A stretch of 59,386 nucleotides of DNA, taken from assembly GCA_020650975.1 (NCBI GenBank), contig JAIPMN010097790.1:1-59386 (forward strand), read 5' to 3'. The position numbers were made by a program, and so were the translations under genes. The stretch comes from Apostichopus californicus. Its lineage: Eukaryota; Echinodermata; Holothuroidea; Aspidochirotida; Stichopodidae. Every line of letters begins with the position of its first letter. Within the stretch, counting starts at the first letter, position 1. Positions 35,901 through 50,900 of this stretch are shown piece after piece. Under the pieces are notes generated by a model. The model saw only the letters and a list, made by a program, of their open reading frames with translations. It had not been told where the DNA came from and did no database searches.

Positions 35901-38900
35901 AAATCCAAATGTATAAGTAATCAATGTAGGTTTAATTTAAATAAAATTCCGCTGCCATTCTTAACTGAGTCTGAGTCATATTTATTATTTGGGTATATCG
36001 CATAGTGACGTATTGAAGAACACAGTTAACGACGATTTCTCACAGCTACAACGGATATAACAAATAAACTCATCTAGAACAATTACAAAGAAATCAAAGA
36101 AGTAATAAAAATGTCACCTTCCATAAGGTGCAAACGTCAGAATTGATCAGTACTGCGTTTACGTTGGTGATAAGTATTCATTCTTGATGACTCAAACAAA
36201 CGTCTTAACATTGTGGTAATATTTCACTTTATTTTGTAGTTTCTTTTAAAAAATGTGTGAAATTACTTCTTTTAATAAGTCAAACCACGAAAGCAAAAAT
36301 TCGACCTTTATTAGATTCTACATCGGATTCCCCTATTACGCAATTTTCTGCCGAGTGTTATGTTCCTTTTGATTCGGTTTCTTTTTACTCATATCCAGTT
36401 TTCTTTTCGTTGACTTATAACAGATGTTCATTCTAAATAAATTGCAGCAGGGTTTCAACCATTGAAAATATGTAGCTAAACCACGAACAATTTTCAGTTA
36501 ACAGCAGATAGCACTAATAGTATATTATGATTTGAGTATCAAAGTGAAATGAGTTATATTTGTTCAATGTCTATTAATACAAATAACAATTCCTTCATCT
36601 GTTAAATCTGCTAAGTCTTTAAAGTCGTTTCAATGTAAAATTTCAATTTAAAATCAAGAATGTTCTTCTGAACATGTACATGTAAGGATGTTTACTTTAA
36701 CTGTGTTCTTTAAATACCACACTCTACTTTGTTCCCTCTTCAAAGTCTTTACTATCTCGTACTTTCTGTTCTTCTTTTATCTTCTTCGGTTTTCTTCTTT
36801 TTGTAGTGTCATTCATATGTTAACCTTCCTACTGTAATGTTATTTATGTATTAATCTTGTACAAACATATGAGAAATAAATTTGAATTCGAAATTAAAAT
36901 TCACTTTTAATATCACGTATTTACCAATTGGTTCATTCTTTTAATTTTATCAGTTTCTGACGGAGTTTGGAACTCTCAACATTTTAATTAATTGATGGAA
37001 AAGTATTCCATCCTTAGTTGCATGATGTTACAGCCGCACCATATTAGCTGTTAACAACTGGGTTGAATCATGCAGCTATTCCTACTGGGAAGGAATCAAC
37101 GATTGAAGGAAATTGTTTAGATACTCACCAACCAAGCACCTGTTAGAAAATCAAGAATGTAATCGCTCTGACCATATCCACGTGGAAACCAATCAACTAC
37201 AAACAAAGAAAGAGGAGAAGTCATAAACTGATGATTTAAATTTAAATATGTATATTTAACAAATGTGTACCATGTGGTATGACAGATATATACTAAATTA
37301 TTAAAGATATAAAACCAGAAATAATACGCTTTACGACCAGTTTCGTCATTTGGGACTCATCAGGCGAATGCAGGACGGGCCTCCCTCTGACAGACGTAAG
37401 TCCGTACTAAGTCACTGTGATTCTACTGGTGTGTATGCGTCTATTATTCTTAGAATGAAACAAAAATTAACAAAATAGTTTCTGTCATAAGCATAAATAT
37501 GATTGGTGATCTAATCTGAGAAAACGGCCAAAAGTAGCGGTTAGTTGGATTTTCTTTGATTTACTTAAGTCCCAATGTCTACTCTAACCTACACTTATCA
37601 CACAAACTATCAAACGCAGTCCACTCACAAAAGAAATAGGTAGCCCTAAAGTGTTAACATAATCATCATCTCTGAACATGGATGTGAAACTCAACATGAT
37701 TATACTCGAATGCATGTTCTACTGATTTAAACATTAAAAACCTCTTTTTTTCAACTAATAAAATTAAAAGCAATCTTAACAGTCCTATAAAAAAACATGT
37801 CTGTGAAGTCACGTATTTTCCATAATGTGAAAGACAATGTACGTTTAGTCGTATAGACTGGAAATATTAAACTGGTTGTACTATTACAAAAATATAGTTA
37901 AACTGATGGAAATAAGATTACCGTTTTGCATGTACGCATGTTACCGAAACAAAACAAAAAAATCAAAGAAGAGGAAAGCCTCTGCCTTCGATCCCTCCCG
38001 AGAGCGGATATCAGCCACATATGGTGCCCCACCATCTAATGTGCCCACCCCCTTGGTAAGAAAAATTCCATGTTCCTGTGATTTAAACATTACAGCAACT
38101 TTTGTTTTCAATTTACAATAAGCCTGCAAACCTACCAACGCTAAGAAAGAACACAGTTCGCACCTACATTTTTTTCTTCAAAATGTACTCCTCGTTTTGA
38201 CAGAATCTCAACTAAACCACGGTTTAATTAGTAGTGTACTAATGTACTGAATAGTTAATGTTCAAACAAATCTCCTCAGGGATTTGCAAAATAAGTAGTT
38301 TTGTCATTTCAGCATAATGTTATTAAAACTCTGCATTTCACAATTTAACGAGAACTAAATGATCTTGCTGTGTGTCATTGTGCATGTTCGACTAATATTT
38401 AAATACTTTTAAGTTAATCATTTCAATGATACTTATCGAATCACTACTGTGCATATAGTTACCTACCACTTTCTCTTGTTAGCATCCCCGGAAATTTCAA
38501 GTATACATATGGATGATTGATAATGAAAGTTGTGTACACACATTACTTAAATAAGCATAAATGATGGCACACTTTGGTAGCCAGTAGGGACGTCAGTGAT
38601 CTCCCTCCACCCACCCCGATTTCCTCAAATTAAATCTCGTTGCAGAAGGTAGAGCATATGTGGTGTCATGCAAGGTCAAATATTAGGACACTTCTTAGTT
38701 AAATCTTAAATATCTGACTCTTACAAAATGGAGATAAAGCAACGAAGGCTTCCGACACATCTGCCCAAAATGACTTGCGCAATTACTACAGGATAACGTA
38801 ACCATGATCAATTGACACAATGACCACTGTTATCACACAATATCCTGAAGTCCCCGTTGATAAGTATGATGCTATGCTCAAACGAATATATCTAGTGAAT

Positions 38901-41900
38901 ATTTAAATAAAAAAATATATCTGTGCCGCGTTCAGTCTAAGTTATACTGCAGATGTCTGTCAACCTACTGTACTTTCTAAGAGAGATATACATAACTATC
39001 CGAGACAAAATACAAGGGTTTTGCTTTATTTTATCGTTAAAACCGTTCATCATTAACATTGTTTTATAAGTAGCCGACTCTCGACATTAAATTACGGTCG
39101 TCGCATACAACCAACAATGACAATAAATACGACTTGTACTAAACATATAAGTTGTAATCCAGATTGTTGTGATTGAACTATGACAGTTTTAGTTAAACCG
39201 CACTGTAAAAAATAACAGTGTATTTTACAGTGTATTACTGTAGAGTGTTAAAGCAAAACGCTGTTGCCAACATTTACAGTAAGCGCCTGTTAGTTCGACC
39301 ATTTTTAACGCGCGCTACTAATGTAACTTCGCGATCGTAACAGTAGAAACTGTATATTGCCTCCATATGGCCGCTCCCGGCATACATATTAGCGCATGCC
39401 CATTGTATTATGACCCTGTGCCATTTTCATTGTACTTTCAAGTGAACAAGTATCGTCTGACACCTGTGACACGTTCTTCTCTGACAAGATGTGTAACGTC
39501 GATTGTTATCGGGAACTATACTGCACATGGTAAACGTTGATGTATTACACGATCCACAATGTCTACTACTACTTTTGCAAGCGGGAAGAAGTGAGAATTT
39601 AACAGCTTTCTGAAGTCGCTATGTGTGTAGGATTTGTTGCAAGAACTACTCAGGTAATTAATTGTATTTACGTGTACATAAGACTGTTCGTGTAAAGACT
39701 GCTTAAGTCACCACAAGTCTAGGCCTAGCTTAATTAGTCGTAATGGCACTGTTGTTGAATACTGTATGTCGGCAGCCTATCATCGTGTAGGAAAGGCCAA
39801 TGTGAAGGCCTAACCTAAGCATTAATGTAACGGCAATATAAAACATTCAGTATCAGTTATCACTATCAGTTTAACTTAAAGCTAGCTAAGGAATAGTAGA
39901 AACAAATCAGCAGTGGTAAAACAACTTCTACATTGCCAATTAGTATGAGGTTGGTCACCAATTTCGTGCATTTTAGCCACAAAACTGACTGCTACTGCTA
40001 GGCTACTTCGCGATTCCTTTACCTAGGCAAATGCTCTCGGCGAGGCAGAATGACATAGGCTAGCTAGAAGTAGAAGAGGCCTAAATTAGACATGTAAGTT
40101 TAAGCTGGCCCTATACAGTACTAGTACTAAGCTAGCAAAATGTTTCCCTGTGATCTCTGGTTGATATTTGATAACCTCTCATGCAATTCCGTAAGCCACT
40201 CTGCTCCTCTAAACTCCAGTATTTTCCAGCCCCCAATACGTCTTCTTTTTCACTCCCAAAATGTTCCCCAACATTGTTTATCATAGGCAAGATATAAATA
40301 CAAAGGATAAGAATTCCACTGATGTTGTTGAAGTATGTGATAACAATCAAGGTAATTATCTCAATGAAGACCAAGGTGCCATTTATGATGATGACTATTT
40401 TGAATATGAACATTTACAAGAAACAGTTAAGGCCGAAGAATTGTTTGTAAAAAACTTGGTTGAGTTCTACATCAAACTGAAATCCAAATTCCTTATATCT
40501 TCGTCTACAATACAACACGTTGTGGAGGAATTTAAAGAAATTCATTGCCTTGGCCAGTCACTTACACTGAAAAGGCTGCAAGCATGTTTGAGTGACCTTG
40601 ACATTCCAGAAGACAAGACAAAGGAACTGTTGGAAGAAATATCATCATGTGATCTACTAATTGCTTGTAGTGATGGCCCCTCACGCTCAAACTATATGCA
40701 AAAAGCAGTATATAAAAAGGAATTCAATTATGTTGAGTCAATCACATTTCAACTTGGCAGAGACAACACTAACAAAGACTGCACATTTGAGTACATCCCT
40801 GTGAAAAAATAGTTACAAAATGTATTCAAGAACAAGTCGGTTTAAGAAGAATGTCACACAACAAGATATCCCACATACCATGGTTACAACATGCACCATG
40901 ACGGACAACATAGACAATTTCATGATATAACTGATGGTACAGCATTTAAAAATAACCCTTTTTCTGCCAAAACCCAGATGATTTGAAGTTAATTCTCTAC
41001 TACGATTCATTTGAAGTTTGCAATCCACTTGGATCTAGTAGGAAACACCACAAAATCCTGGCAGTGCTTTTGACATTGATAAACTTTAGGCTACATATAA
41101 GTTCCAATGTAGACCAAATGATTATTGTGCTCCTCTGTAAGGAAAAAGACTTCAAACACTTTGGACAAAGAAATGTGTTTAAATCATTAATTAATGACCT
41201 GAAGGATCTGGAATTGAATGGAATTAGCATTGTTGACGGTGAATAACCTATTAAAAGCGCACTCTGCTTCATTGACGGGGATAACTTAGTCTCGCATTGC
41301 ATTGGTGGATTTGTCGAAAATTTCAGTAGCGTCAGGTACTGGTGTAGGTAGTGTCTAGTCCAAAGTGACAAATACCAAGAAGACCAAGAAGACCCTTGCA
41401 TCGTTGGTCCTGATCGCAATGAAGACAATTACAGAGAACTGGCATTAAAACAGTTACAGAATGGGGATGAACTATTAAACAATGTTCAAGGAGTCAAATT
41501 TAACTCTCTCTCTTCAATGAACTGGACTGCTTTCATGTTTGTAAGGGTGGTTTACCGCCTTGTCTCGGACATGACTTATTTGAGGGCGTTGTGAGCTGCG
41601 ATGTAGCTTTGATAATACAATATGCAATAATAGAGAAAAGTGGTTTACATACAGTGACTTAAATGGGAGAATATCACAGTTCAAATATCTTGGCAAGGAC
41701 AGGAGCAACCAGCCAGGTGAAGTTAAACCAAATACTGGCAAATTAGGGGGACAGGCAATGCAAAACTGGTGCCTTGTGCGCTTATTACCAGTACTCATTG
41801 ATGACAAAATATGGGAGCCAGATGATGACTACTGACAACTGTTTATGAAGCTACTGTATATTATAGAGCTTGTGTGTGCTCCTCAAATTAGTCAAGCTCA

Positions 41901-44900
41901 AATTGCAATTTTAAATTGTATTATAGAAGATTATCTTGAGAGCCGTTCCAGTCTTTTTCCTAATGACAGAATGAAACTAGAACATCATTTCTTGAGACAT
42001 TATCCAGGTTTAATTCTACAGCATAATCCATTAATTCGAGCATGGACAATGAGGTTTGAGAGCAAACATTCTTACTTTAAGAAGTGTGTAAGCTGAGAAA
42101 CATCAATTGATGCATGCATACAGATGTAGTGGATCCTATTTTCCAGTCAGCACTGAAGCAAAGCAAGCAGTTCCTCTGGACTTGGATACATATACAGATG
42201 CTATTCAGGGTGCTTTGATCATAGTTGGTGCTTCTGCTGAAGATCAAGCTACCTTTGAACTTAATTTCAAAGGTACAACATACAACAAAGGTTTTTTTTA
42301 TGTTCCTGTTGGATATGATGACAGTGTATTGCTCTTTGGAGAAATATTGTTTATGCTACTGAGAAATTTGGAGGTTCACTTTGTTATGCGAATTCACCAA
42401 TCTGAATTTAGATCTGATATGCATGATTACCTGATTCATTCCAGCAAAGAGATAACTAGATTTGTGTGTCTGAAGAGTGAAGACCTACTTGATTTTTACC
42501 CTCTTCCAGCATTGGAAGAGGCAATGCCTTGCTGATTCCACGGAAACAACTATATAAATCACTTCATTATAATAAGGATCATTCAGAATTCTTTTCACAT
42601 ATGTGACACACACTGCATGAAAAATTCCCCACACATTGATTTTAATTAATTGCTGTTAAACTTCTGAATGTTAAAGGAATGGTGGAGTTGATTTGTAAAT
42701 GTGTTGACTTCAAATATTTCAGACTACAGCTACAAAGGCTGATGCTGAGAGGAAGCTTCAGTTGGTGCCCTCCAAAGACTCCACACCTGTTTTAATATAT
42801 TGTGGTAAGTACATACCTACTTGCTTTATGTTACATTATTCTTTATGCTGAAAGTCCTCTTTTCCAGATTTAGCATATGTATGTGTGTATGTTTTTGTGT
42901 ATGTATCAATGTCGACCTTGGTTACTACAGCAGATCTTATATTTGGCATGTGGCTTCCCCAATATAAGTACAGGCACCTTATTTTTTGTTCTGGAGGTCA
43001 AAAGTAATGTGTGGTCAGCAGAGGTCAAAATTGGAAAACCTAACAAAAACTACTTCTCCAGAACCAGAACGTCAGGGGAGGTCATGATTGCATGGTAGAT
43101 TTGTCTAATAATGAGTAAACGTTTTACACAATTTCGAAGCAATTCCAAGGTTTTAATTACATAGTGCTTGTAGCTAGGTTATTACCGAAGTGAATGCTCC
43201 TGAAGCAGGTGGCAATGATTAAGTTACAAGAAGAGAATTTGGAATAACAGTTCAAGACAGCTTTAATACTCAAATTCTCATTATTATCATGGAGAGAATG
43301 GCACTCAGATGGACCCTAATGGTCAAATGCTTCTTGATATTTCAGTAAAGAAAAAAAGGAAAGGAATGAGCATATTGTTTCACACTACTGTAGGTCAGGT
43401 ACTTAAAATGAGGAATTTCAGTTGTTCACTCCTAGCAAGGTCTCTCTTCACAGATAAGAAAATTTTGTCTGATTTGACTGGGGCTCTATTGATTGGGACA
43501 CTGTAGTGGCTCCAAAATGCTGGTTTTGCTAAAGTGGCCGATGTGCGCTATGCTGCGGAAAGAAGAAAGAGACACTATACTGGCAAAAATGCTACATTGG
43601 CTTGGTTGTCTGAAATGTCACTGCTGCCAAATCAGTGCAGTGTATCTCCGTAGCAGGGCATTTTGTAACATACTTTGGCAAGGGGTCTAGGGAGCCATGA
43701 TTATCTGATTTCTTCAGAGCAAGTAACCACATGCGAGGTCTTCACTCTGGTTCATGCAGGTGAAAGGTCAATTGAGGCCCCCAGAGGTCAAAGTTTTTTT
43801 TCAAATGATAGCTTAATATTGTGAAGTTGAATATATTCCAAATGTAGCTGAGTTGCTATTTTGTTGCGTTTTGGTTTAAACTTGGTGTGTTAATTGTCAG
43901 TATAAAATGTGAATGCAGGACGAATGTTACCAAGGGCTGGACTGATTTCCAGCAAGAAATTAATTTCAGGTCAGCATGGGTCAAACCTTGTTTAATAATA
44001 CCCATGAAAGGACAAGTCAGAGTGAGGTTTTCTGTGTAGGGAAAGATATTTACCTGGACCACTGGCTAGCCTTAACAGGCTCTTTGAACAGTTTTATGTT
44101 TAATCCTACTTTCATAAATCATGTGACAATGATTAATTTTGACTGTAACGGCTACAGAAGCCCACTATTTTATTCTCCAAGTATAAACTTCTTTGCTTGA
44201 TGCTTAAAGGGACAGTACAGTGACCCTGAAATGCTACATGTGCTAGAATGGTCATAATGTTTCAAAATGTAAAATCACAGTTACGTAATTTTTAAATACA
44301 TGACTTGTATTACACTCATTAATTTGCAAATATTTTATTTCACAAGATTTTTGCCCACAAGACTGAGTGGAGTATCTTTAACTTAATTTTGGTACAACCA
44401 ATGCTTTTACAACCATTTTTATGCAAATCTGGTTACTAAGGCCTCACCATTTTCAAATACCAGAATAACATATCTAAGGCTCAGAGTTTTACTGGTGTTG
44501 TGAAAATGACCTAATTACTTCTGATGCCAAATCTCCATTTTTTTTTATCCTAGGAGACATACTCCTTGCAGAACGATATCTGCAGGCTATTGATGGGCAG
44601 GTGGTAAGCAAATGAGCTAGCTTCATCGGTGGACTTGAATTGTTGTTTGTATCATTTTACATTTTTGGAATACAGTTTAGTGCAGGAAAAGCTGCCACCA
44701 TGAACTTCATACAGAGGTATTCTTTTCCCTTTTGTAGTATATGTCCATGTTAAGATTTTATAAGACTCATGATGTCTCATGATGGGTAGCTTAGACATTA
44801 TCAAATGTGGTATGTGGATGAATGACATTGAGTACTTGTGGTCAGTAGGATTTTAATCTGCTACAGTATGTGGATGTACCGCTTTAAGTTAAATAGGCCT

Positions 44901-47900
44901 ATGCTCTTGGTAGATGTCAAAAGATATCAAAGTGTGACAAATTTAAAGCACGGTATCTCAAAATCAACCAAGTTTGACAAACATGTTTGAAGAGCCTCTA
45001 CAGGCATCACCCAGGAAAGCTGCATGAATGAACATTTTAAAACGACCAATTATAAAAGACAGTAAACCATGTTTACATGACTACAAATCAGGCTAAAAAT
45101 ACAAGTGCCTATAAAATCTACTCACTAAAAGTCTAAAACCTGATTCCCACTTTTCTTTAATTAATACCAAACGAGCATTCATTTGGCTTATACAGTAGCA
45201 AAAAAGCATGTGCTACACTTTCCGTATATGAGAGGAAGCTAAGGGTAGCAAATTTTCTTGTTTTTGCATTTGGCCCACTTTTTTTCTCCACTTGCACCTA
45301 ATTTCTGCACTTTAAATTTCTTGCGAAAAGCCAAAGGAATCTATGTGATGGTGTAAGCATGTGTATGTGACACCTCCTTGTAAACATGATAACTCAAAAA
45401 GTAAACATTGCTTGAAATTATAATGTGGCACTATATGTGCATTGCTCTTAATGAGTACAATAACCCTATTCTTGGTTTCAGTGATAATCGTAACCTTTGC
45501 ATTCATGATGGCGTGTGTGTGTGTGTGCGCGCATGTGTAAGTGTATTTGGGACGCCCAGATTGTAAACACGTTATTTCAAATCTCATAGTTGATGTGTAG
45601 GTGGACCACATTAAGTACAAGAAGCCTATTACTTTTGGTGGAGGTTAATGGTCATTTGGGGTTACAAGGGGTCAAATTGTGGAAACCTTGCAAACATATC
45701 TCAAGAAGCGTAGCTTGGATTGATCTCATATTTGGTATGTAGGTGTACCACATTGAGTAGCCTAAGAACCATGTTGTCTCTGGTAGAGATCAACAGTAAG
45801 TTGAGGTCAACAGGGGTCAAACTTTGAAAATGTGTACACACAATATATTTATGATGATGTATCATGCTGAGTACAAGAACATTATAAGTGTCCATTTTTG
45901 TCATCAGCTGCCATTTCCAATATTGTTTCTCACATATCAATGCCTTTTGCTGTACTATTTAGATTGAAGTTCATCCAGGCTATACCTACAGTATGTCACA
46001 TTCATATAAGATTATGTATGTAACACCATCAAAACCACAATGCAGCTTTGCATTCTGGTTCATGGAGGTCAAAGGTCATTGGAGGTCAACAGGAGTCTGA
46101 ACATCTTGTAAACAGGATATCTTAAAAAGAGAAAGTTGCTCTAATTTTGATTCTAGGTTGCTCTTGGTACTAATTAGATGATCCTATTGTTTTCATGGAG
46201 GTCAAAGCTCATTTGAGATCTACAGAGATCAAAGTCTGCAAAAGTTGTAAAGACCGTATATACAGAATTAAAAGTTAGTTAAACTTCCCACATGGTATGA
46301 AGGTTGTACTTGAATAATAGATGATCCTTCTTGTTTTTCGTGAAGGTTAAATGTCATTTGAGGTCAGTCTTGAAAACCTTGTAAATATATCTTTAGAAGT
46401 ACACTAGATTAAACAAAAGTGTAATGTAGATTTTCATTGGTGAGTACATGATCCCTACCTTACATCATTGAGGTCAATCAACATTTGAGGTCAGCAGAGG
46501 TCAAAGTCTAAAAACCTCTTAGTCAGGACAGCTCAATACATGGAAGTGTGTCGAATATGTCAACTAGATAGTATTTAGATTGCCCTAGGTGAGAACATGA
46601 TCCATACTGTTGTTCTGGAGACAAAAATCAAATGGTGGAAATCGTAAAATCTGGTTTCCAAAGTAAATGCTGTTTCACATTCTGGCAAGGGAATCATTTA
46701 GCCAATTGGCATTCTGGTTGTTCACCTTCAACATGAGGTCAACTATTGGTTGATTGCATAGAGCTATGCAGCAAATTTCATCGACCTCCTGGAGTTTCTT
46801 AGACAAAACTTTTTGACCTTATGAAACATTGTGTTAGGTGTGTAAGCTTTTGTTTCAAGTTGGAACCATTCAAAGCCAATAGAAGTTTGCACGGCTTGAA
46901 TCAGTTTCTTAGTTTTTAAGTAGTTTGTTACTGTTACCTTTTACTGTTACTTTCAGATGTCTGTTCACCATCAACCCAGACAGAGGCCACAAGGCGCAAG
47001 CAGCGAAGAGTAGAAGGCATTATATTAATCCAAAAATCCTCCATATCATCAATGCAGCACAGGATTATAACACACCACAGCTTCTAAGCAATGAACTTTA
47101 ATTTCCCAATTACATAAAAGATTCGTGGTTTTGTGTTTCAACTTCATTCATTTGGATGTCAAAATGTATTACTGTTCTATTCCCCCCCTTTTTGCTTCAA
47201 TCTTCTGCTAAAAGTTTGATCCTTTCTTTCACTATTGATGTTTTGGTATATGTAATGCAGAGAATGGTGCATTTGTACAGTGACATGTCAGACTGCCTCG
47301 GTGTATTGTTCAAATAAACTTTAAATCCACAAAATTATGGTAATGTACTCATTTGAATCATCAGTTTACAGTAAAAAACAGTTATGGTACATTTTACAAT
47401 AAAAGACTGGCAGCAATTATGCCAACAAATGCCTGTTACATTTACGGATTCATTTCAAATATCGTAAAATTGTTAACAGTACACTGTTAATAATAAACAG
47501 TAAACTGTAAATATTTTTATGGTAAAATGTAACTTTTACTGTTAAAACTGTAAACAATTTTACAGTGATTGAAAAAATTACCGTAAATTTAACAGGCATT
47601 TGCTGGCAGAATTGCTGCCAGTCTTTTTACCGTAAAATTTAAGGTATTTTTTACAGTGCGATCAATCAATCAATATAAAGTTTTTATAAGTGATACCTGT
47701 GACATCATTTGATAGCCAGACCGAAGGAGTAGACCCGATTGGAATTGATTCAGGTAGTAGACAGTGGTAGAAACTAAATGATAAACAGCAGAATAATGAG
47801 ATATGAGATTAGACACATTGAAGCAGTTAAACATGTCTTTATACTAAATGTATTCCTGAACTCTATAAATAAGTAATGGCGAGAAGAAAATCGAAACATT

Positions 47901-50900
47901 GTAGAAAGACAATCTACCGCTCAAAAGAATGCAAAAACTATCTTTGATTGCAATTATAATAATTTTATGTTAAATATTAAATTAATGTACTAATGCTATT
48001 TTGCCGAAAACCTTAACCAATGGAAGTGTCATAAACGATTGAAGAATCTTTCTGCAAACACTTGTCATATTGTAAGTTAAATGTTTAAATTATAATGTAA
48101 TTAATCATTAGTAAGGAATTTAATGGTTTGATACCATCATTGCAATGGACACGGCGTTTTTTCGTTAGGAAGGGGGGGGGGCGGTTGATTTTGTATTCAC
48201 TCTTATAATATTTCGGCCAGGGAATTTTGGTTGTTTATAAAATCCGGTGGATTCCTAATTTTTTTTTAATAGAAAATTAATTAAAGATAACAATAACTGT
48301 TGGTTGATATTGACTAAGGAGAATTATTGTTAGTAATTGACACAATTCGAAAATATCACTGAATGTCAGTGCTTCTTTACCGTCTCTTCACTTTCTTTAT
48401 TTTCTTGACCTTCCTTCTCTGTTATTGTAACCCGAGATGATAATTACTCAAGATACTTAAGCGGCTTTCGGCGTTCAACTTGGTATTTTCTGATATGTAT
48501 TTACTTTATACTCGCATAACAATAAACCATAATAAAAGCTTACATTTTAATTCTTGCAGTACGGAAAAGAAATTCGAAAATGTTGAAGAATTCTATTTTG
48601 GATTTTCAATATTGACAACTGTAATTCGAGGAAAAGTGTGAAACAAGCATGTTGATTTGCATATCGTAATAAAAGGGAATATGAATCTTATTCCATTTGC
48701 TTTACATTTGCCACATAATCGAAACCCCATGTTAAAGGCTAACCTGAGATTGGTTTAAACTGCTTGAGTTCGATCTTAATCTAAATGGTGTTGATCCGGA
48801 ACCCCATGATTGTATCGAAGCAACGTGTTCGATGATGCCCTTTACTAACGACTTTGAAGCATCAGAGTACGGTTTCTCTGTAAGTATCCAATCCGTAATG
48901 TCATATGACAAGTAATGTTCGAGTATTGAATAGGTTTCCTTGTAATCGTAAATGTTGTTATGAATGTGAATATACTTACGTCAGTCTTCTAAGTTGGTGT
49001 GACTGCTGTACATACATCAATATATCAACAATCTCTTGTTGTGACATTTCTCTGCCGCCCTCTGTATTTATACACATTCTACGTACTGATGACAGTCCTG
49101 GTAGTCGTATACCTGATCGTAGGATGACGTCACCTTCATCAACTTGACTAAATGACTCGGATAGGGTTAAGCTATCGATAGGAATCTGATGGAATGAAAA
49201 AGTTATACAAGATGACGATATTGTGTTAGTTTCCTGTTCAAGTTCATTGAGTTGTGAGGTATTAAGTGGAGTTAAAAAATAAAACTGTATAAACATTTGT
49301 AATAGGCTATGTTCAGTTTTCAATATTATTAAATTTCTAACACAAGACAAGTAACAATTCACCTAAATAATATTCATACAAAGGAGCGTCATCAACGTGT
49401 AGAGATTTATTAATAAGTTCAAAATGAAATAAAATTTGAAAATGTACTTAATTTAATTTTATGACATAACAAGTTAATATAATAGCTGTATCTAATGCAG
49501 TGAAGCTGCATTGTATCCGGCTAATAAATACACTGCTAGCTATGAATATAACCAATAAGACCTACACGACGCAATGACTACAGTATATCCTCTTAACTAT
49601 TCAACCATCTAAAGTAAATATCGAGGTTCCCCAGGTCATACTCAAATGACGTCATATCTACAATACTGGATGTCAAAACATTGCATCAATAATTTAATTG
49701 ATGTCACCATCTGGAGTACCTCACCAGGAATGCTTTAAGTTTGTTTGATTGTAAATCAGATCGTATTAACTTTACTCAGCATTGGTAGTACTAAATAAAC
49801 ATTACACGGTGTATTACGTGTCAATATCTGCCAAACAAATGTAAGCTACTCTCTTTTTTTATTTCTGGGTTATTTATTAATCAGACGACTTGCGATAACC
49901 TGACGTTCCATGTTGTAAGATACACAGCAGGGGGGGGGGGGGGCTCACTGTCGGACTAGCAATGATAACCCTTTGTCGATGTAACCAAACAATTATGACG
50001 TCATCCATTTCCCAATAGCTACATAGGCCACTTAAATAAGATTACAAAACTAAGTTTTAGTCCAATTCCAGGTCGGTTTTTGAAAGTATAATATAAAAAG
50101 GCTGCAATATTGAAATCAAAATACCATAAGAATACAATAAACTAACAAAATTCATCATTATTATTGATTAATTATTAGGTAAATGAAGCTTAACAACTAT
50201 TATCAGGGTTTGTGTTTCTTGACAGATACGAGACTGATATCCGGCCTGTTAAGCAAAGGGAAGTGCCTAAATTGTTTTACTGTGCTTGCAATAGGCCTAC
50301 TGGTTGAGTTGAGATCATATGGAGATAAGGTACCATGGCTCGCTGGGTTAACCTACCACTGTTATACAAAAATCGCGGGACAACACTCGAGGAAACTTTG
50401 AGAAAATTGTCTACGTGAAATTAATAAGAAAGGTTTACATATGTTGCATATATGACACTGTCGGGAGTTATCATATCGTTGTAAACAATTTGCAATATAC
50501 AAATAACTTGAAAAAAACGGGAACGATCAGGAAAACTGTCGCGGGCATTTTTTATTCTTCTGAATTTACACTTACTGTGTTTTATTTGTTACCTATGACA
50601 GAGTGAACAGTCATTGTTTGCAACGAAATGCATGATAAACACAGATGAAACTATGCGATAAAGAAATATTAAACAACATTGGTAAAGTAAAAGTTTACTT
50701 CTTCAATAGAATATCATTAAAATCAATATTCTTGAATGTTCAGCAAGTTATTTGTAGACTTTGGATTGTTTATATTTCAATAATACTATAGGAATGTACA
50801 CGTAAACGGTAGCCCTATTGTTTAAGTGACTTATTATATTTAACTATTTCCTCCCTGACGTCATCAATATGGGATTTCAGGTGTATTACGTTATCAATGG

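Larger units (their letters stand above)
39201..47658 (+). mobile_element. EnSpm/CACTA-like DNA transposon (8.46 kb) in a gene 2 intron
   Basis: It starts CACTGTAAAAAATA at 39,201 and ends with the exact complement, TATTTTTTACAGTG, at 47,658. The flanks read aaacCG-element-CGatcaatc. The empty site in gene 1 (6,427-6,440) reads aaacCGatcgatc, so the target duplication is CG (2 bp). CACTR termini and a 2-3 bp duplication suit the EnSpm/CACTA group. Beyond 14 bp the ends match only in scattered ACAGTAA / TTACGGTAAA subterminal motifs, also usual for that group. It carries a dead transposase (40,261-42,535) and long noncoding repeats, and sits 38 bp past the exon 8 donor. Confidence 0.82.

Noticed and set aside
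49931-49944. Poly-G run (also near 3,361 and 48,171) as a functional element
   Set aside because: Simple low-complexity tracts with no conserved partner in the other copy.
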